In this document: positions 37,657 to 45,857 of the stretch, piece by piece | Layout: each line of letters starts with the position of its first letter | Position numbering within the stretch: position 1 is the stretch's first letter | Assembly (NCBI RefSeq): GCF_030403775.1 | Contig: NZ_JAQMWQ010000007.1 | Location: 120,544-184,543, forward strand | Direction: 5' to 3' | Origin: Paenibacillus sp. BSR1-1 | GTDB taxonomy: Bacteria > Bacillota > Bacilli > Bacillales > Cytobacillaceae | DNA length: 64,000 bases | The notes under the pieces: generated by a model | Database searches by the model: none | The model's input: the letters and a program-made list of their open reading frames with translations, nothing else | Told to the model about the DNA's origin: nothing | Program-made: the position numbers and the translations under genes

Positions 37657-39300
37657 TTAATTACTAATCACTATATCATCAAAATTAATCCTCATTCCCG
37701 AAGTCCCTGAAACGACTATTCGGAATCGGACAGGTGCTGTTTGAGTAAGCGTAAAGGTTTTAACAGTTAAAGTGGTTGTACTAGTATTCGAACTTCCAAC
37801 GTTTGTCCATGCCGAGCCGCCATTCGTGGACATTTGCAGCTGCCAATTCGCTCCGCTGTCGGTACCGAAATTGGCATGGAAAATTTGAATGCTTTTTGCC
37901 CCGCTAACATCGAAGTTCATCTTAATGGATCCAGATGCACGGACACGTGCTGACTGTGAACCTGTTTTCTTATCCGCAGATAAATTACCCATGAGGGCGT
38001 TATCAAAATACCAAGAACCACTCGCAAGCGTCACATTGCCTGTCGTATAGGCGGTTTTGGTTCCGGACTCAAACTTTTCATTTAATGTTGTCGTTCCAGT
38101 TCCACCAGATCCACTGGAGCCATAGCCATATGACCCAGATTTGAAAGTTGATGGATCATACCATTTATACCCTGTTGCAGGTGCAGCCCAAGGTTCTGCC
38201 ACCGGTTCAGTCGATGTTTGCGGGTTTTCCATCGCTAGCAAGGCGGTTGGCTGATCCAGCTGTAATCCACCGACCTGTGATAAGGCTGTATAGCTTTCCT
38301 TCTTTGATAGCCAATCAATGATATTCACCAGCAAAGTACCATCGTTCTGTTCTTTAAATCCATCGTACGTAGTTTTCTTTGCTCCCGTTTCCTCGCGCAA
38401 ATATTTTGGAGTCGCATCTTCTACCGGCGAGGAATCGCCAATAAACGCCGCTTTTCCTAATCCAAGCTTGGAGACCGCTGCATATGGCCCCTCTGCTCTC
38501 CCTCCCCCATTATATACACCTTGGTCAACTGCGCTGCCCCAGGCTGTTGAGGTTGGTGGAAGATAAACAATGCCCTTTGCTTTGTTGGGGTCGGTTATCG
38601 CTAATGTTGAACCGGCATGCATAGCAACTGTCGAAACGCCTGAGGTAATCCCAAAAGCCTGACTCGGAGCCACAATATCATTGGCCGTTACATCTCCAAT
38701 TGCATTGTAGCGGAACCGGATGCCGAAGTTGGCTGACATCCAGTCAGAACCTGTTACACCTTGCATGGCTGCAGAAGAAGCTTCCTCTGTTCCCATTCCT
38801 TTTGTTGGATTAGAATAAGCTCCCCGGCGGAAACCGTTAAAGACCTCGGATGCATCCCAGCGGTTCTTGTTGCGATCCGCGTTATAATGATCGCCAATGA
38901 AAAAGATACTGCCGCCGTTCTGTACATATTGGATCATTGCTGCCTGCTCAGTAGTTTTGTAAGGGATGTTTGCTTCTCCAATGACAAACACATCGTAGCC
39001 TTGTAAATCTTGATACGTAATGGGGGTGCTTTTTCGAAGCTCTTTGGCATAATAGCCTTTGTTGGCTAAGGCATTCGCAAAATCAGAAAAGCCCCCGTCC
39101 AAAACCCAATCTGCTGCTCCCGCTGTTTGTCCATGAGTATTATCAAACAAAACCTTCTTGTCATTTGCAGTCCCCACTGGCTGAAGCTGTGGTGCAGGAT
39201 CGAGGGCATTTTCAGCTGAAACACACGCTGTCATAAAAAAGAAAGATGAAAACAAAAGCAAAAGTACAAACGAATAAACTGGAACCTTTGGACGCGTCAT
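37657..39300 (-). CDS. Secreted protein with GATase-like (DUF4350-type) domain and C-terminal beta-sandwich
   Basis: 547 aa. A strongly hydrophobic signal (residues about 8-26) ends in FMTACVSA, which could be a weak lipobox or a signal-peptidase I site. The next about 330 residues resemble GATase-like/DUF4350 domains (KVLFDNTHGQ, VFVIGEAN, GGSIFFIGDHYNADRN). A Gly/Ser linker near 395-410 leads to a predicted beta-sandwich like those in secreted carbohydrate-active enzymes. GDHYNAD might bind metal. I take the ATG at 39300, eight bases after GGGGAG. Function unknown. Confidence 0.65.
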   Translation of the reverse strand: MTRPKVPVYSFVLLLLFSSFFFMTACVSAENALDPAPQLQPVGTANDKKVLFDNTHGQTAGAADWVLDGGFSDFANALANKGYYAKELRKSTPITYQDLQGYDVFVIGEANIPYKTTEQAAMIQYVQNGGSIFFIGDHYNADRNKNRWDASEVFNGFRRGAYSNPTKGMGTEEASSAAMQGVTGSDWMSANFGIRFRYNAIGDVTANDIVAPSQAFGITSGVSTVAMHAGSTLAITDPNKAKGIVYLPPTSTAWGSAVDQGVYNGGGRAEGPYAAVSKLGLGKAAFIGDSSPVEDATPKYLREETGAKKTTYDGFKEQNDGTLLVNIIDWLSKKESYTALSQVGGLQLDQPTALLAMENPQTSTEPVAEPWAAPATGYKWYDPSTFKSGSYGYGSSGSGGTGTTTLNEKFESGTKTAYTTGNVTLASGSWYFDNALMGNLSADKKTGSQSARVRASGSIKMNFDVSGAKSIQIFHANFGTDSGANWQLQMSTNGGSAWTNVGSSNTSTTTLTVKTFTLTQTAPVRFRIVVSGTSGMRINFDDIVISN

Positions 39301-39480
39301 TCCTTTCACTCCCCTTTTGTGTATTCCTCACTAAAATACCACACTAATGTTGATGGAATGTAAGGAATTACTAAAAATAGAAATTTTCCCAACATATAGA
39401 ATAGTAAGGAGTTTATCTTTCTTGTTCTTACCAACTTCCAGCTGCATTTTGTTGGATAAGACGCAATAAGTAATACACAC

Positions 39481-39506
39481 ATAAAAGAGGCATGTTCCTC
39501 TTTTAT
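39481..39506. repeat. Perfect 10-bp-arm hairpin
   Basis: ATAAAAGAGG-CATGTT-CCTCTTTTAT in the pstS downstream spacer; possible weak terminator. Confidence 0.45.
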
Positions 39507-39530
39507 ATGTGTACGATATTGTTGCAAAAC

Positions 39531-39559
39531 AAAAAGCCGGCCATCACTGGCCGGCTTTT
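39531..39559 (-). terminator. Terminator of pstS
   Basis: GCCGGCC / GGCCGGC stem with a TTTTTG tail on the minus strand. Confidence 0.88.
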
Positions 39560-39589
39560 AAATTCCATTAAACTTTTATAAATGTATTC

Positions 39590-40519
39590 TTACTTATTCG
39601 TTTGATTACCTTTCGCGTCACGCTCTACTTCCATTTTTGTTACAGGAAGATATCCTTGTTTTTTTAACAAGTTGTTTTGGATATCATCTGACATCATATA
39701 GTCAAGGAACGCTTTTGCAAGGCCTGTAGGTTCACCTTTTGTGTAAGAGTGTTCGTAAGCCCAAACTGGGAATTTACCAGTTTGTACATTCTCTGCAGTC
39801 GGTTCTACGCCATCAATTGCAAGTGGTGTTACAGATTCATCAGTGAAGTAGGAGAATGCAAGGTAACCAATCGCACCGTCAGTTTCGTTAATAATCTTTT
39901 TAACTGTGTTTGAAGAATCTTCCGTAATTCCTTCAGCAGGAGTTGCCCCATCAAGAGCGAACTTGTTGAATACTGCACGAGTACCAGAAGAGTCAGGACG
40001 GTTTACAAGAACGATTTTTTGATCTTTTCCGCCAAGTTCTTTCCAGTTCGTGATTTTTCCAGTGAATACTTTAATTAAATCTTCTTTTTTAATATCTTTA
40101 ATACCAACTTTAGGGTTAACTGCAGCAGTCATACCAACAACCGCAACTTTATGGTCTACTAGCTGATCAGCTGGAACGCCTTCTTTTTCTTCAGCGAATA
40201 CGTCTGAGTTACCAATTTGCACAGATCCTTCAGCTACTTGTGATAGGCCAGTACCAGATCCGCCAGCATTAACTTGAATATCAACCTTTGGATTTGCTGC
40301 CATAAATTCTTCCGCTGCCGCTGCCACTAATGGCTGCATTGCAGATGAACCAGAAACGACTAATGAGCCAGAAAGTTCTTTCTTTTCTTCCGTTTTAGGT
40401 GTTTCTTTCTTTGCAGTTCCTTCTGATTTATCTGTAGAAGCTCCGCCTCCACATGCAGCCATGAAAACCATCAATGCTGCAAATAATGTAAGTAGACTTA
40501 ATTTTTTTAAGCTTTTCAA
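39590..40519 (-). CDS. pstS: Phosphate ABC transporter substrate-binding lipoprotein
   Basis: 309 aa. Signal peptide with lipobox (FMAAC, Cys23), an acidic/Lys linker, then a PstS-type binding domain with SGSSAMQPL, GGSGTGLSQ and RPDSSGTRAVF, which hold phosphate-binding residues. It would capture phosphate outside the membrane. The start is a TTG 10 bases after GGGGGA. A PHO box precedes it. A terminator follows and no pstC, pstA or pstB is present in the window, so the rest of the transporter must be elsewhere or is missing. Confidence 0.9.
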   Translation of the reverse strand: MKSLKKLSLLTLFAALMVFMAACGGGASTDKSEGTAKKETPKTEEKKELSGSLVVSGSSAMQPLVAAAAEEFMAANPKVDIQVNAGGSGTGLSQVAEGSVQIGNSDVFAEEKEGVPADQLVDHKVAVVGMTAAVNPKVGIKDIKKEDLIKVFTGKITNWKELGGKDQKIVLVNRPDSSGTRAVFNKFALDGATPAEGITEDSSNTVKKIINETDGAIGYLAFSYFTDESVTPLAIDGVEPTAENVQTGKFPVWAYEHSYTKGEPTGLAKAFLDYMMSDDIQNNLLKKQGYLPVTKMEVERDAKGNQTNK

Positions 40520-40589
40520 TTCTTATTTCCCCCTACTAATTTGGTAGTAACATTCTGTTTTCCTTGCAAAATTGATAATAAACCAAAAT

Positions 40590-40628
40590 TGTAAAGGGAG
40601 TATTAAGGAGGTGTAAACTTTGGTAGAA
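40590..40628 (-). promoter_or_regulatory. PHO box (PhoP binding site) of pstS
   Basis: On the minus strand four hexamers with exact 5-bp spacers: TTCTAC, TTTACA, TTAATA, TTTACA. This is the TT(A/T/C)ACA direct-repeat pattern bound by PhoP~P in Bacillus, so phosphate starvation should induce pstS. Confidence 0.8.
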
Positions 40629-40661
40629 ATTTGTTGTTTTTTGTATAATTTTAAAAAAATA

Positions 40662-40703
40662 AAATCCCCTTATAGTAGAAAGCTTTCTACTATAAGAGGA
40701 TTT
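40662..40703. terminator. Long palindrome / bidirectional terminator
   Basis: 42-bp inverted repeat centred on AAGCTT (40679-40684), with one mismatched pair; flanked by A- and T-rich tracts. It ends the small gene upstream on the minus strand. Confidence 0.75.
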
Positions 40704-40712
40704 AAAAAATAG

Positions 40713-40913
40713 TTATTCTTTTTCTGTTATAAACCATCCATTAGGTTTTTTTTCGAAATGGAAAAGATCTTCATCGAATTTTTTTCGGAGTATTCTATAT
40801 TCTTCATTTTCTACTTTAGTCTGGGTCACTTTAATTTTTTTTAGCGTTATTTCAGGTTTCTTGACTTCAATGACCAAATCATTAATCATAAAAAACGTTC
40901 TTTGATATCTCAT
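40713..40913 (-). CDS. Small hypothetical protein
   Basis: 66 aa, basic, starting MRYQRTFFMINDL. I place the start at 40913 because AGGAAGTGGAG lies just before it; the frame extends 29 codons further without a site. No family recognised. A terminator follows it. Confidence 0.5.
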   Translation of the reverse strand: MRYQRTFFMINDLVIEVKKPEITLKKIKVTQTKVENEEYRILRKKFDEDLFHFEKKPNGWFITEKE

Positions 40914-41093
40914 ACTCCACTTCCTTTCTTTTATATTACTTACGTATAGAATTTGCCAAAAATGAATAAAATCCTTGTTAATTTTTTGTAAAAAATCCAC
41001 TCGTCGTCTTAGTGGAGCAACTCATTGTAACAAAAAAATACTTTTCCAATAAAACATTTCGACATTTATTGATAAATTTTTTAGTATTTAGTA

Positions 41094-41121
41094 TTGCTAT
41101 TATTTTTAAATGTGATAATAT
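41094..41121 (+). promoter_or_regulatory. Candidate promoter of the polyamine-operon leader
   Basis: TTGCTA (41094-41099), 16 bp, TAATAT (41116-41121). GATAAT at 41114 is an alternative -10 with a shorter spacer. Confidence 0.5.
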
Positions 41122-41124
41122 GTA

Positions 41125-41545
41125 ATAGCATGAAATTGGAAAGCTGATATTCAAAATTTTGAGTCTTTCCAAGCAGATAATTTTGACCACCTCCTTTTGG
41201 AAGTCAAGGCCATACGGACAGCCGGGTCAAATGCCGATTGGCAACTTTGGTTGCCTTATTGATTGAGTTAAAAGCTCAAATTTTATAAGTTGGTTACTTT
41301 ACAACCAGTGCATATGCACACAACTTGTGAAACGGTCAATAAGAGTGGTAAAAGTAATTATTTGCTATATAGACTCTGATCCTACTAAGATATATTTTGA
41401 ATATTAAAATGCTTTCTGCCCAATGGTCCTAGGACTTTTGTGATAGACGGATTTCTATGACTTTTTGTCATGGTATTAATATTGATTATATCTAAAGCAA
41501 GTGTTGTGCGCAGGTATGCGTTTTTCACTTGCTTTTTTTGTTGTT
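41125..41545 (+). ncRNA. Long structured 5' leader, candidate riboswitch, before the carboxyspermidine operon
   Basis: About 420 bases without an ORF but rich in stems: TTGGAAAG...CTTTCCAA (41136-41173), TTGAC...GTCAA around 41183-41207, GGCAAC-TTTG-GTTGCC (about 41240-41255), TTGAG...CTCAA, GTGCATATGCAC (41308-41319) and ATGAC-TTTTT-GTCAT (41457-41471). It ends in a strong terminator. TGCACACAACTTG (41315-41327) can pair with CAAGTGTTGTGCGCA (41498-41512) of the terminator with one mismatch and a two-base bulge, so an antiterminator is possible. It does not match a T-box, lysine, SAM or guanidine element as far as I can tell. Confidence 0.6.
41494..41539 (+). terminator. Leader terminator before the carboxyspermidine operon
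   Basis: AAAGCAAGTG / CACTTGCTTT stem with inner TGCGCA/TGCG pairs and seven Ts, 46 bases before the start codon. Confidence 0.85.
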
Positions 41546-41584
41546 GTTGCAAAATCAAAATCTATTAAGTTAGGAGATAGGAGA

Positions 41585-42826
41585 ATGGGAAAAGCACTTA
41601 TTATTGGCGCCGGCGGCGTGGCATCAGTAGCTATTCATAAATGTGTTCAAAACAGCGAGGTATTTGAAGAGATTTGTATTGCAAGCCGTACAAAATCAAA
41701 ATGTGATGAATTAAAAGCAAAACTTGACGGCGGCAAAACTAAAATTACAACTGCACAAGTTGATGCAGATAACGTAGATGAATTAATTGCATTAATTAAT
41801 GAAGTAAAACCAGATATCGTTATGAACTTAGCGTTACCATACCAAGACTTAACTATCATGGATGCTTGTCTTGCAACAAAAACACATTATATGGATACAG
41901 CTAACTATGAGCCGGAAGATACGGCTAAATTCGAATATAAATGGCAATGGGAATACCGTGAGCGCTTTGAAAAAGCTGGCATTACGGCTCTTTTAGGCAG
42001 CGGTTTTGACCCGGGTGTAACAGGTGTATTCTCTGCTTACGCGTTAAAGCACTATTTTGATGAAATTGAATATATTGACATTCTTGACTGTAATGGCGGC
42101 GACCACGGCTATCCGTTCGCTACGAATTTCAACCCGGAAATCAATATCCGTGAAGTTTCTGCTAACGGACGTTATTGGGAAAACGGTGAATGGATTGAAA
42201 CCGAGCCAATGGAAATCAAACGAGTTTATGACTTCGCTGAAGTGGGCGAAAAAGATATGTACTTGCTTTACCATGAAGAGCTTGAATCCCTTGCACAAAA
42301 CATTCCTGGACTTAAGCGTATCCGTTTCTTCATGACATTTGGCCAAAGCTATATTACACACCTTAAGGCCCTTGAAAATGTTGGAATGACTTCCATCGAG
42401 CCAATCGAATTCGAAGGAAAACAAATCATTCCACTTCAGTTCTTGAAGGCGGTATTACCAGATCCAGCTTCCCTTGGACCGCGTACAGTCGGCAAAACAA
42501 ACATCGGCTGTATCTTCAAAGGGAAAAAGGATGGAAAAGATAAAACCTATTATGTTTACAATATTTGTGACCACCAAGAGTGCTATAGAGAAGTTGGTTC
42601 TCAAGCTATTTCCTATACAACAGGCGTTCCTGCAATGATTGGTGCAGCGATGGTCATGACTGGCAAATGGAATAAGCCGGGCGTATTCAATATTGAAGAG
42701 TTTGATCCAGATCCATTCATGGAAGAGTTAAACAAATGGGGTCTTCCATGGGTAGAAGACTTTAATCCTGTACTTGTGGATGCATTGCCAGAAGAAGCAG
42801 AAGAAAAAGAGCTGGAGCTAGTTTAA
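41585..42826 (+). CDS. Carboxynorspermidine/carboxyspermidine synthase (saccharopine dehydrogenase family)
   Basis: 413 aa. An N-terminal Rossmann motif ALIIGAGGVASVA is followed by the saccharopine-reductase-type domain (GFDPGVTGVFSAYA, NIGCIFKGKKDGK). This family condenses aspartate semialdehyde with putrescine or diaminopropane. The next gene is the matching decarboxylase. I start at the ATG at 41585 (AGGAGATAGGAG just before); an upstream in-frame extension would run through the leader terminator. Confidence 0.9.
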   Translation: MGKALIIGAGGVASVAIHKCVQNSEVFEEICIASRTKSKCDELKAKLDGGKTKITTAQVDADNVDELIALINEVKPDIVMNLALPYQDLTIMDACLATKTHYMDTANYEPEDTAKFEYKWQWEYRERFEKAGITALLGSGFDPGVTGVFSAYALKHYFDEIEYIDILDCNGGDHGYPFATNFNPEINIREVSANGRYWENGEWIETEPMEIKRVYDFAEVGEKDMYLLYHEELESLAQNIPGLKRIRFFMTFGQSYITHLKALENVGMTSIEPIEFEGKQIIPLQFLKAVLPDPASLGPRTVGKTNIGCIFKGKKDGKDKTYYVYNICDHQECYREVGSQAISYTTGVPAMIGAAMVMTGKWNKPGVFNIEEFDPDPFMEELNKWGLPWVEDFNPVLVDALPEEAEEKELELV

Positions 42827-42830
42827 TAAG

Positions 42831-43958
42831 ATGCGGTTTGAAGAATTACCAACGCCTTGTTATGTAGTTGATGAAGCTCTTATAGAAAAAAATCTAAAAA
42901 TCCTTAATGGCGTAATGCAGCGTACAGGAGCTAAGATTGTTTTGGCACAAAAAGCATTTTCTATGACAACTATGTATCCCCTCATTGGAGAATATTTGAG
43001 CGGTACAACGGCTAGCGGCTTGTTTGAGGCCCGTTTGGGACACGAAGAAATGGGCAAAGAAAATCATGTCTTTGCCCCTGCCTACCGTGAAGATGAAATC
43101 GACGAAATCATCTCGATTTGTGATCATATTATCTTTAATTCCTTCTCACAGTTGGAAAAATTTAAAGATAAAGCTCTTCAAGCTGGCAGAAAAGTGGGCT
43201 TGCGCATCAATCCTGAGTGTTCAACACAAGTTGGCCATGAAATCTATGACCCATGTTCACCGGGTTCCAGATTTGGCGTAAAACAGGAAGATTTTCGTCC
43301 AGAATTACTTGATGGTGTTTCAGGACTGCATTTCCACACCCTTTGCCAGCAAAACTCTGACGATTTAGAGACGACTCTAAATGCAGTGGAAGAAAAGTTT
43401 GGACAATGGCTATCGCAAATGGAATGGATCAACTTTGGCGGCGGCCACCATATTACACGGGAAGATTATGATATCCCGAGACTTGAAGCATGCATTAAGA
43501 GAATGCAGGAAAAATACGGATTAGAAGTATATCTTGAGCCAGGAGAAGCTATCGCTCTCAACGCAGGATATCTAATCACTTCTGTACTTGACCTTCATAA
43601 AAACGGAATCGATATTGCCATTCTTGACACCTCCGCAACCTGTCATATGCCGGATGTGCTGGAAATGCCTTATCGTCCTCCTTTATTTGGATCAGGGGAA
43701 GCAGGCGAGAAGCCATTTACTTATCGCCTTGGCGGCCAAACCTGTCTTACAGGCGATGTGATCGGCGATTATTCGTTTGACCAGCCATTAAAGAGCGGCG
43801 ACAGATTGGTATTTGGTGATATGGCGATTTACACAATGGTGAAAAACACCACCTTTAATGGCATGCCATTGCCATCCATCGTCGTACAAGATAAAGATGG
43901 CGATTGTAAGGTCGTACGTGAATTTGGCTATCAAGATTTTAAAATGAGACTTGCTTAA
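42831..43958 (+). CDS. nspC: Carboxynorspermidine/carboxyspermidine decarboxylase
   Basis: 375 aa, fold III PLP enzyme. Lys41 (VLAQKAF) is the expected Schiff-base lysine; GLHFHTLCQQ, INFGGGHH and YLEPGEA are PLP/phosphate contacts, and CHMPDVLEMPYRP is characteristic of NspC. It gives (nor)spermidine. It starts four bases after the synthase stop, so the two make one operon for the aspartate-semialdehyde route to spermidine. Confidence 0.93.
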   Translation: MRFEELPTPCYVVDEALIEKNLKILNGVMQRTGAKIVLAQKAFSMTTMYPLIGEYLSGTTASGLFEARLGHEEMGKENHVFAPAYREDEIDEIISICDHIIFNSFSQLEKFKDKALQAGRKVGLRINPECSTQVGHEIYDPCSPGSRFGVKQEDFRPELLDGVSGLHFHTLCQQNSDDLETTLNAVEEKFGQWLSQMEWINFGGGHHITREDYDIPRLEACIKRMQEKYGLEVYLEPGEAIALNAGYLITSVLDLHKNGIDIAILDTSATCHMPDVLEMPYRPPLFGSGEAGEKPFTYRLGGQTCLTGDVIGDYSFDQPLKSGDRLVFGDMAIYTMVKNTTFNGMPLPSIVVQDKDGDCKVVREFGYQDFKMRLA

Positions 43959-43980
43959 AGAAATACTAGAGTTTATAAAA

Positions 43981-44013
43981 AACCAGATTCTCAAACTAGA
44001 ATCTGGTTTTTTA
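43981..44013 (+). terminator. Terminator of the nspC operon
   Basis: AACCAGATTCT / AGAATCTGGTT with a TTTTTAT tail. Confidence 0.9.
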
Positions 44014-44042
44014 TAATTTGTTCATAAAATTTTAACAATATT

Positions 44043-44073
44043 TTGACGCTTTAGTGTTCTAATGCGCTATAAT
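44043..44073 (+). promoter_or_regulatory. Promoter candidate
   Basis: TTGACG, 19-bp spacer, TATAAT, upstream of the small gene at 44105. Confidence 0.5.
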
Positions 44074-44104
44074 GGTATAAAACTGGTAAAAAGAAGATGA
44101 TATT

Positions 44105-44356
44105 TTGTTATTTAAGAGCCTCGAATTCAAAAATTCAGCTGGACAAAAGATGAAAATCATTGACATCCCTGTTATGGATAAAAATAATCCCTATTATTTT
44201 ATGATGAAAGTTCGCCTGGAATCCTTTATTTTATCCCTTGAAAAGAATCCTCAAGAAAAAGTCTGTTATTCCTTCCGCGATTACGTGAAGCCAAAAATGA
44301 GATGGCCTGACTACAAAGAGTTATTCAGCCTTCAGGAGTATAAAAATAACGCATAA
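44105..44356 (+). CDS. Small conserved hypothetical protein
   Basis: 83 aa, charged, soluble; sequence MKIIDIPVMDKNNPYYFMM and YSFRDYVKPKMRWPDYK are distinctive. Start appears to be a TTG behind AGAAGATG; an ATG 15 codons in (44150) is the alternative. No function recognised. Own promoter and shared terminator. Confidence 0.6.
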   Translation: MLFKSLEFKNSAGQKMKIIDIPVMDKNNPYYFMMKVRLESFILSLEKNPQEKVCYSFRDYVKPKMRWPDYKELFSLQEYKNNA

Positions 44357-44365
44357 AGAATATAG

Positions 44366-44407
44366 AAAAAGCTTGTAGAGAACAATCCATTTCTCTGCAA
44401 GCTTTTT
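44366..44407. terminator. Bidirectional terminator
   Basis: AAAAAGCTTGTAGAGA / TCTCTGCAAGCTTTTT with one G-T pair, between convergent genes. Confidence 0.85.
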
Positions 44408-44440
44408 CATTTTTAGAGGCGATTCTTTTGATTATTAAAA

Positions 44441-44956
44441 TTAAGCAGTTACTCTCGTTTTTTCATTTTCAGTACCTTTTTTGCGCATTTTTCTGATAAA
44501 AGGAGCGACCCAACGGTCTAAACCGATTCTTCCTGCGTTATAGCCAGCTGTTAAGATGATGAAGCCTAAGAAGATGTCTCTTGGGTTATGAGATACTGTA
44601 CCTGCAAGGAAAAAGCTGAAGTTCATGAATAGTCCAAAGAACATCGCTGTTGTTGTTAAACATCCTACGATTAAGCCTAAGCCGATTAATGTTTCGCCCC
44701 AAGGCACTAATATGTTGAATACATCAACGTTTGGCAGGGCAATGTGTTTTAAGAACTCTACATACCAGCCAAATACCACTGCACCATCTGGGCCTTTTAC
44801 TGGGTTTGCGATTGCTCCTTTTAAGAAGCCTGAAGCATCAAAGCCTCCTGTTAATTTATGAAACCCTGCTGTAATCCAAGAATAACCGAGGTATAAACGT
44901 AAGACTGTTAAAATAACTGCTGAAATCTTATTTTCCCTTAAAAATTTGTTAAACAT
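44441..44956 (-). CDS. DoxX family membrane protein
   Basis: 171 aa, four helices. The segment LRLYLGYSWITAGFHKLTGG and the loop VDVFNILVPWGETLIGLGLIVG are typical of the DoxX/DoxD-like group. A Lys/Arg-rich tail follows the last helix. Function uncertain. AGGGCGG precedes the start. Confidence 0.8.
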   Translation of the reverse strand: MFNKFLRENKISAVILTVLRLYLGYSWITAGFHKLTGGFDASGFLKGAIANPVKGPDGAVVFGWYVEFLKHIALPNVDVFNILVPWGETLIGLGLIVGCLTTTAMFFGLFMNFSFFLAGTVSHNPRDIFLGFIILTAGYNAGRIGLDRWVAPFIRKMRKKGTENEKTRVTA

Positions 44957-45195
44957 AAATGATTCCGCCCTTCAAAATTTTGTTTGTTCTTTATGGTATT
45001 AATATATTATTTTTTCCTATAAAAAACATGGCTATAGTGATAAGTTCACAGTTTGTTTGAAATCCTTTGACAAACTTTTGAACGGCATAATCTCTAAGTA
45101 CTTTTTAATAAGGAGATATTTTTAAAATGAGTTTTAACTACATTAATTGGAGAAACTATTGCAGGTATTGAAATTTTCCTTTGGAGGTAATGATG

Positions 45196-45333
45196 ATGAA
45201 CGATCATCGGAAAAATACGGTGAATATTGTTTCGAATGAAGCAGTACGAGGAAAGCCTTATCTTGATATTGACCGTGTCATTACGGAGAGTAAATCAGAC
45301 CACTTAGAGGAAAAAGATGATAAAACAAATTAA
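45196..45333 (+). CDS. Possible 45-aa small protein
   Basis: Three ATG codons in a row (45190-45198) follow TTTGGAGG, a near-perfect ribosome site. The protein is highly charged and hydrophilic (starts MNDHRKNTVNIVSNEAVR). No family recognised. The strong site and stop near a spacer support expression. Confidence 0.55.
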   Translation: MNDHRKNTVNIVSNEAVRGKPYLDIDRVITESKSDHLEEKDDKTN

Positions 45334-45573
45334 GAAATAGGGATGCTCCTTACATTTAAGCCATCCCCTCTTTCATTTTTGGAAGTTCTTCTTGAATCCT
45401 TAACGTTTAATATTCACTTTAGAAATATTAAAAACCTTGTGGAGGCGATATACTACATCTCGACAAGGTTTTTTGTCTATTTAATCAAGCAATTTTGGCT
45501 ATAAATCTTGAATTAGTGTTCCTATCCCCTGTTTGAATTCTTAAAACGCTTAATTAAAGTGTAAAAATACACC

Positions 45574-45678
45574 CTATCAGCGCTTTTCGGAGATTTATCA
45601 GCGAATTTCTTAGGTTTATCAGCGAATTTTCAACTTCTATCAGCGTTTCCAGCCCATTTATCAGCGAATCGTAAAACC
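45574..45678. repeat. 21-bp tandem repeat array B
   Basis: Five units of exactly 21 bp start at 45574, 45595, 45616, 45637 and 45658. Core is (T/C)TATCAGCGAATTT; the 3' half of each unit varies. It sits in the 45334-45857 spacer between the 45-aa gene and the LysR gene; nothing else coding is seen there. Confidence 0.9.
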
Positions 45679-45857
45679 AACAGGAAAACACCTTGCATTT
45701 TTCTAAGCCGAAAACGGGTACTTCGTGTGAATGTCACGTAAAAAGATTTATCTAACCATTCCATTGCGAAGTGCTGTAACGACAACCTGTGTCCGGTCTT
45801 CACAGCCAAACTTGTTTTATAGACAGCTTCACCACGAAATGCAGCCCGAAAGGCCTA

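Noticed and set aside
41181..41200. CACCTCCTTTTGG resembling the 3' end of 16S rRNA
   Set aside because: The match is short and the flanking bases are not rRNA; no rRNA gene is present.
41125..41545. T-box interpretation of the polyamine leader
   Set aside because: The GGTACCGCG core and T-box-type stem I are absent.
41501..41584. Extended N-terminus of the carboxyspermidine synthase
   Set aside because: It would be encoded inside the leader terminator; the ATG at 41585 has a strong ribosome site.
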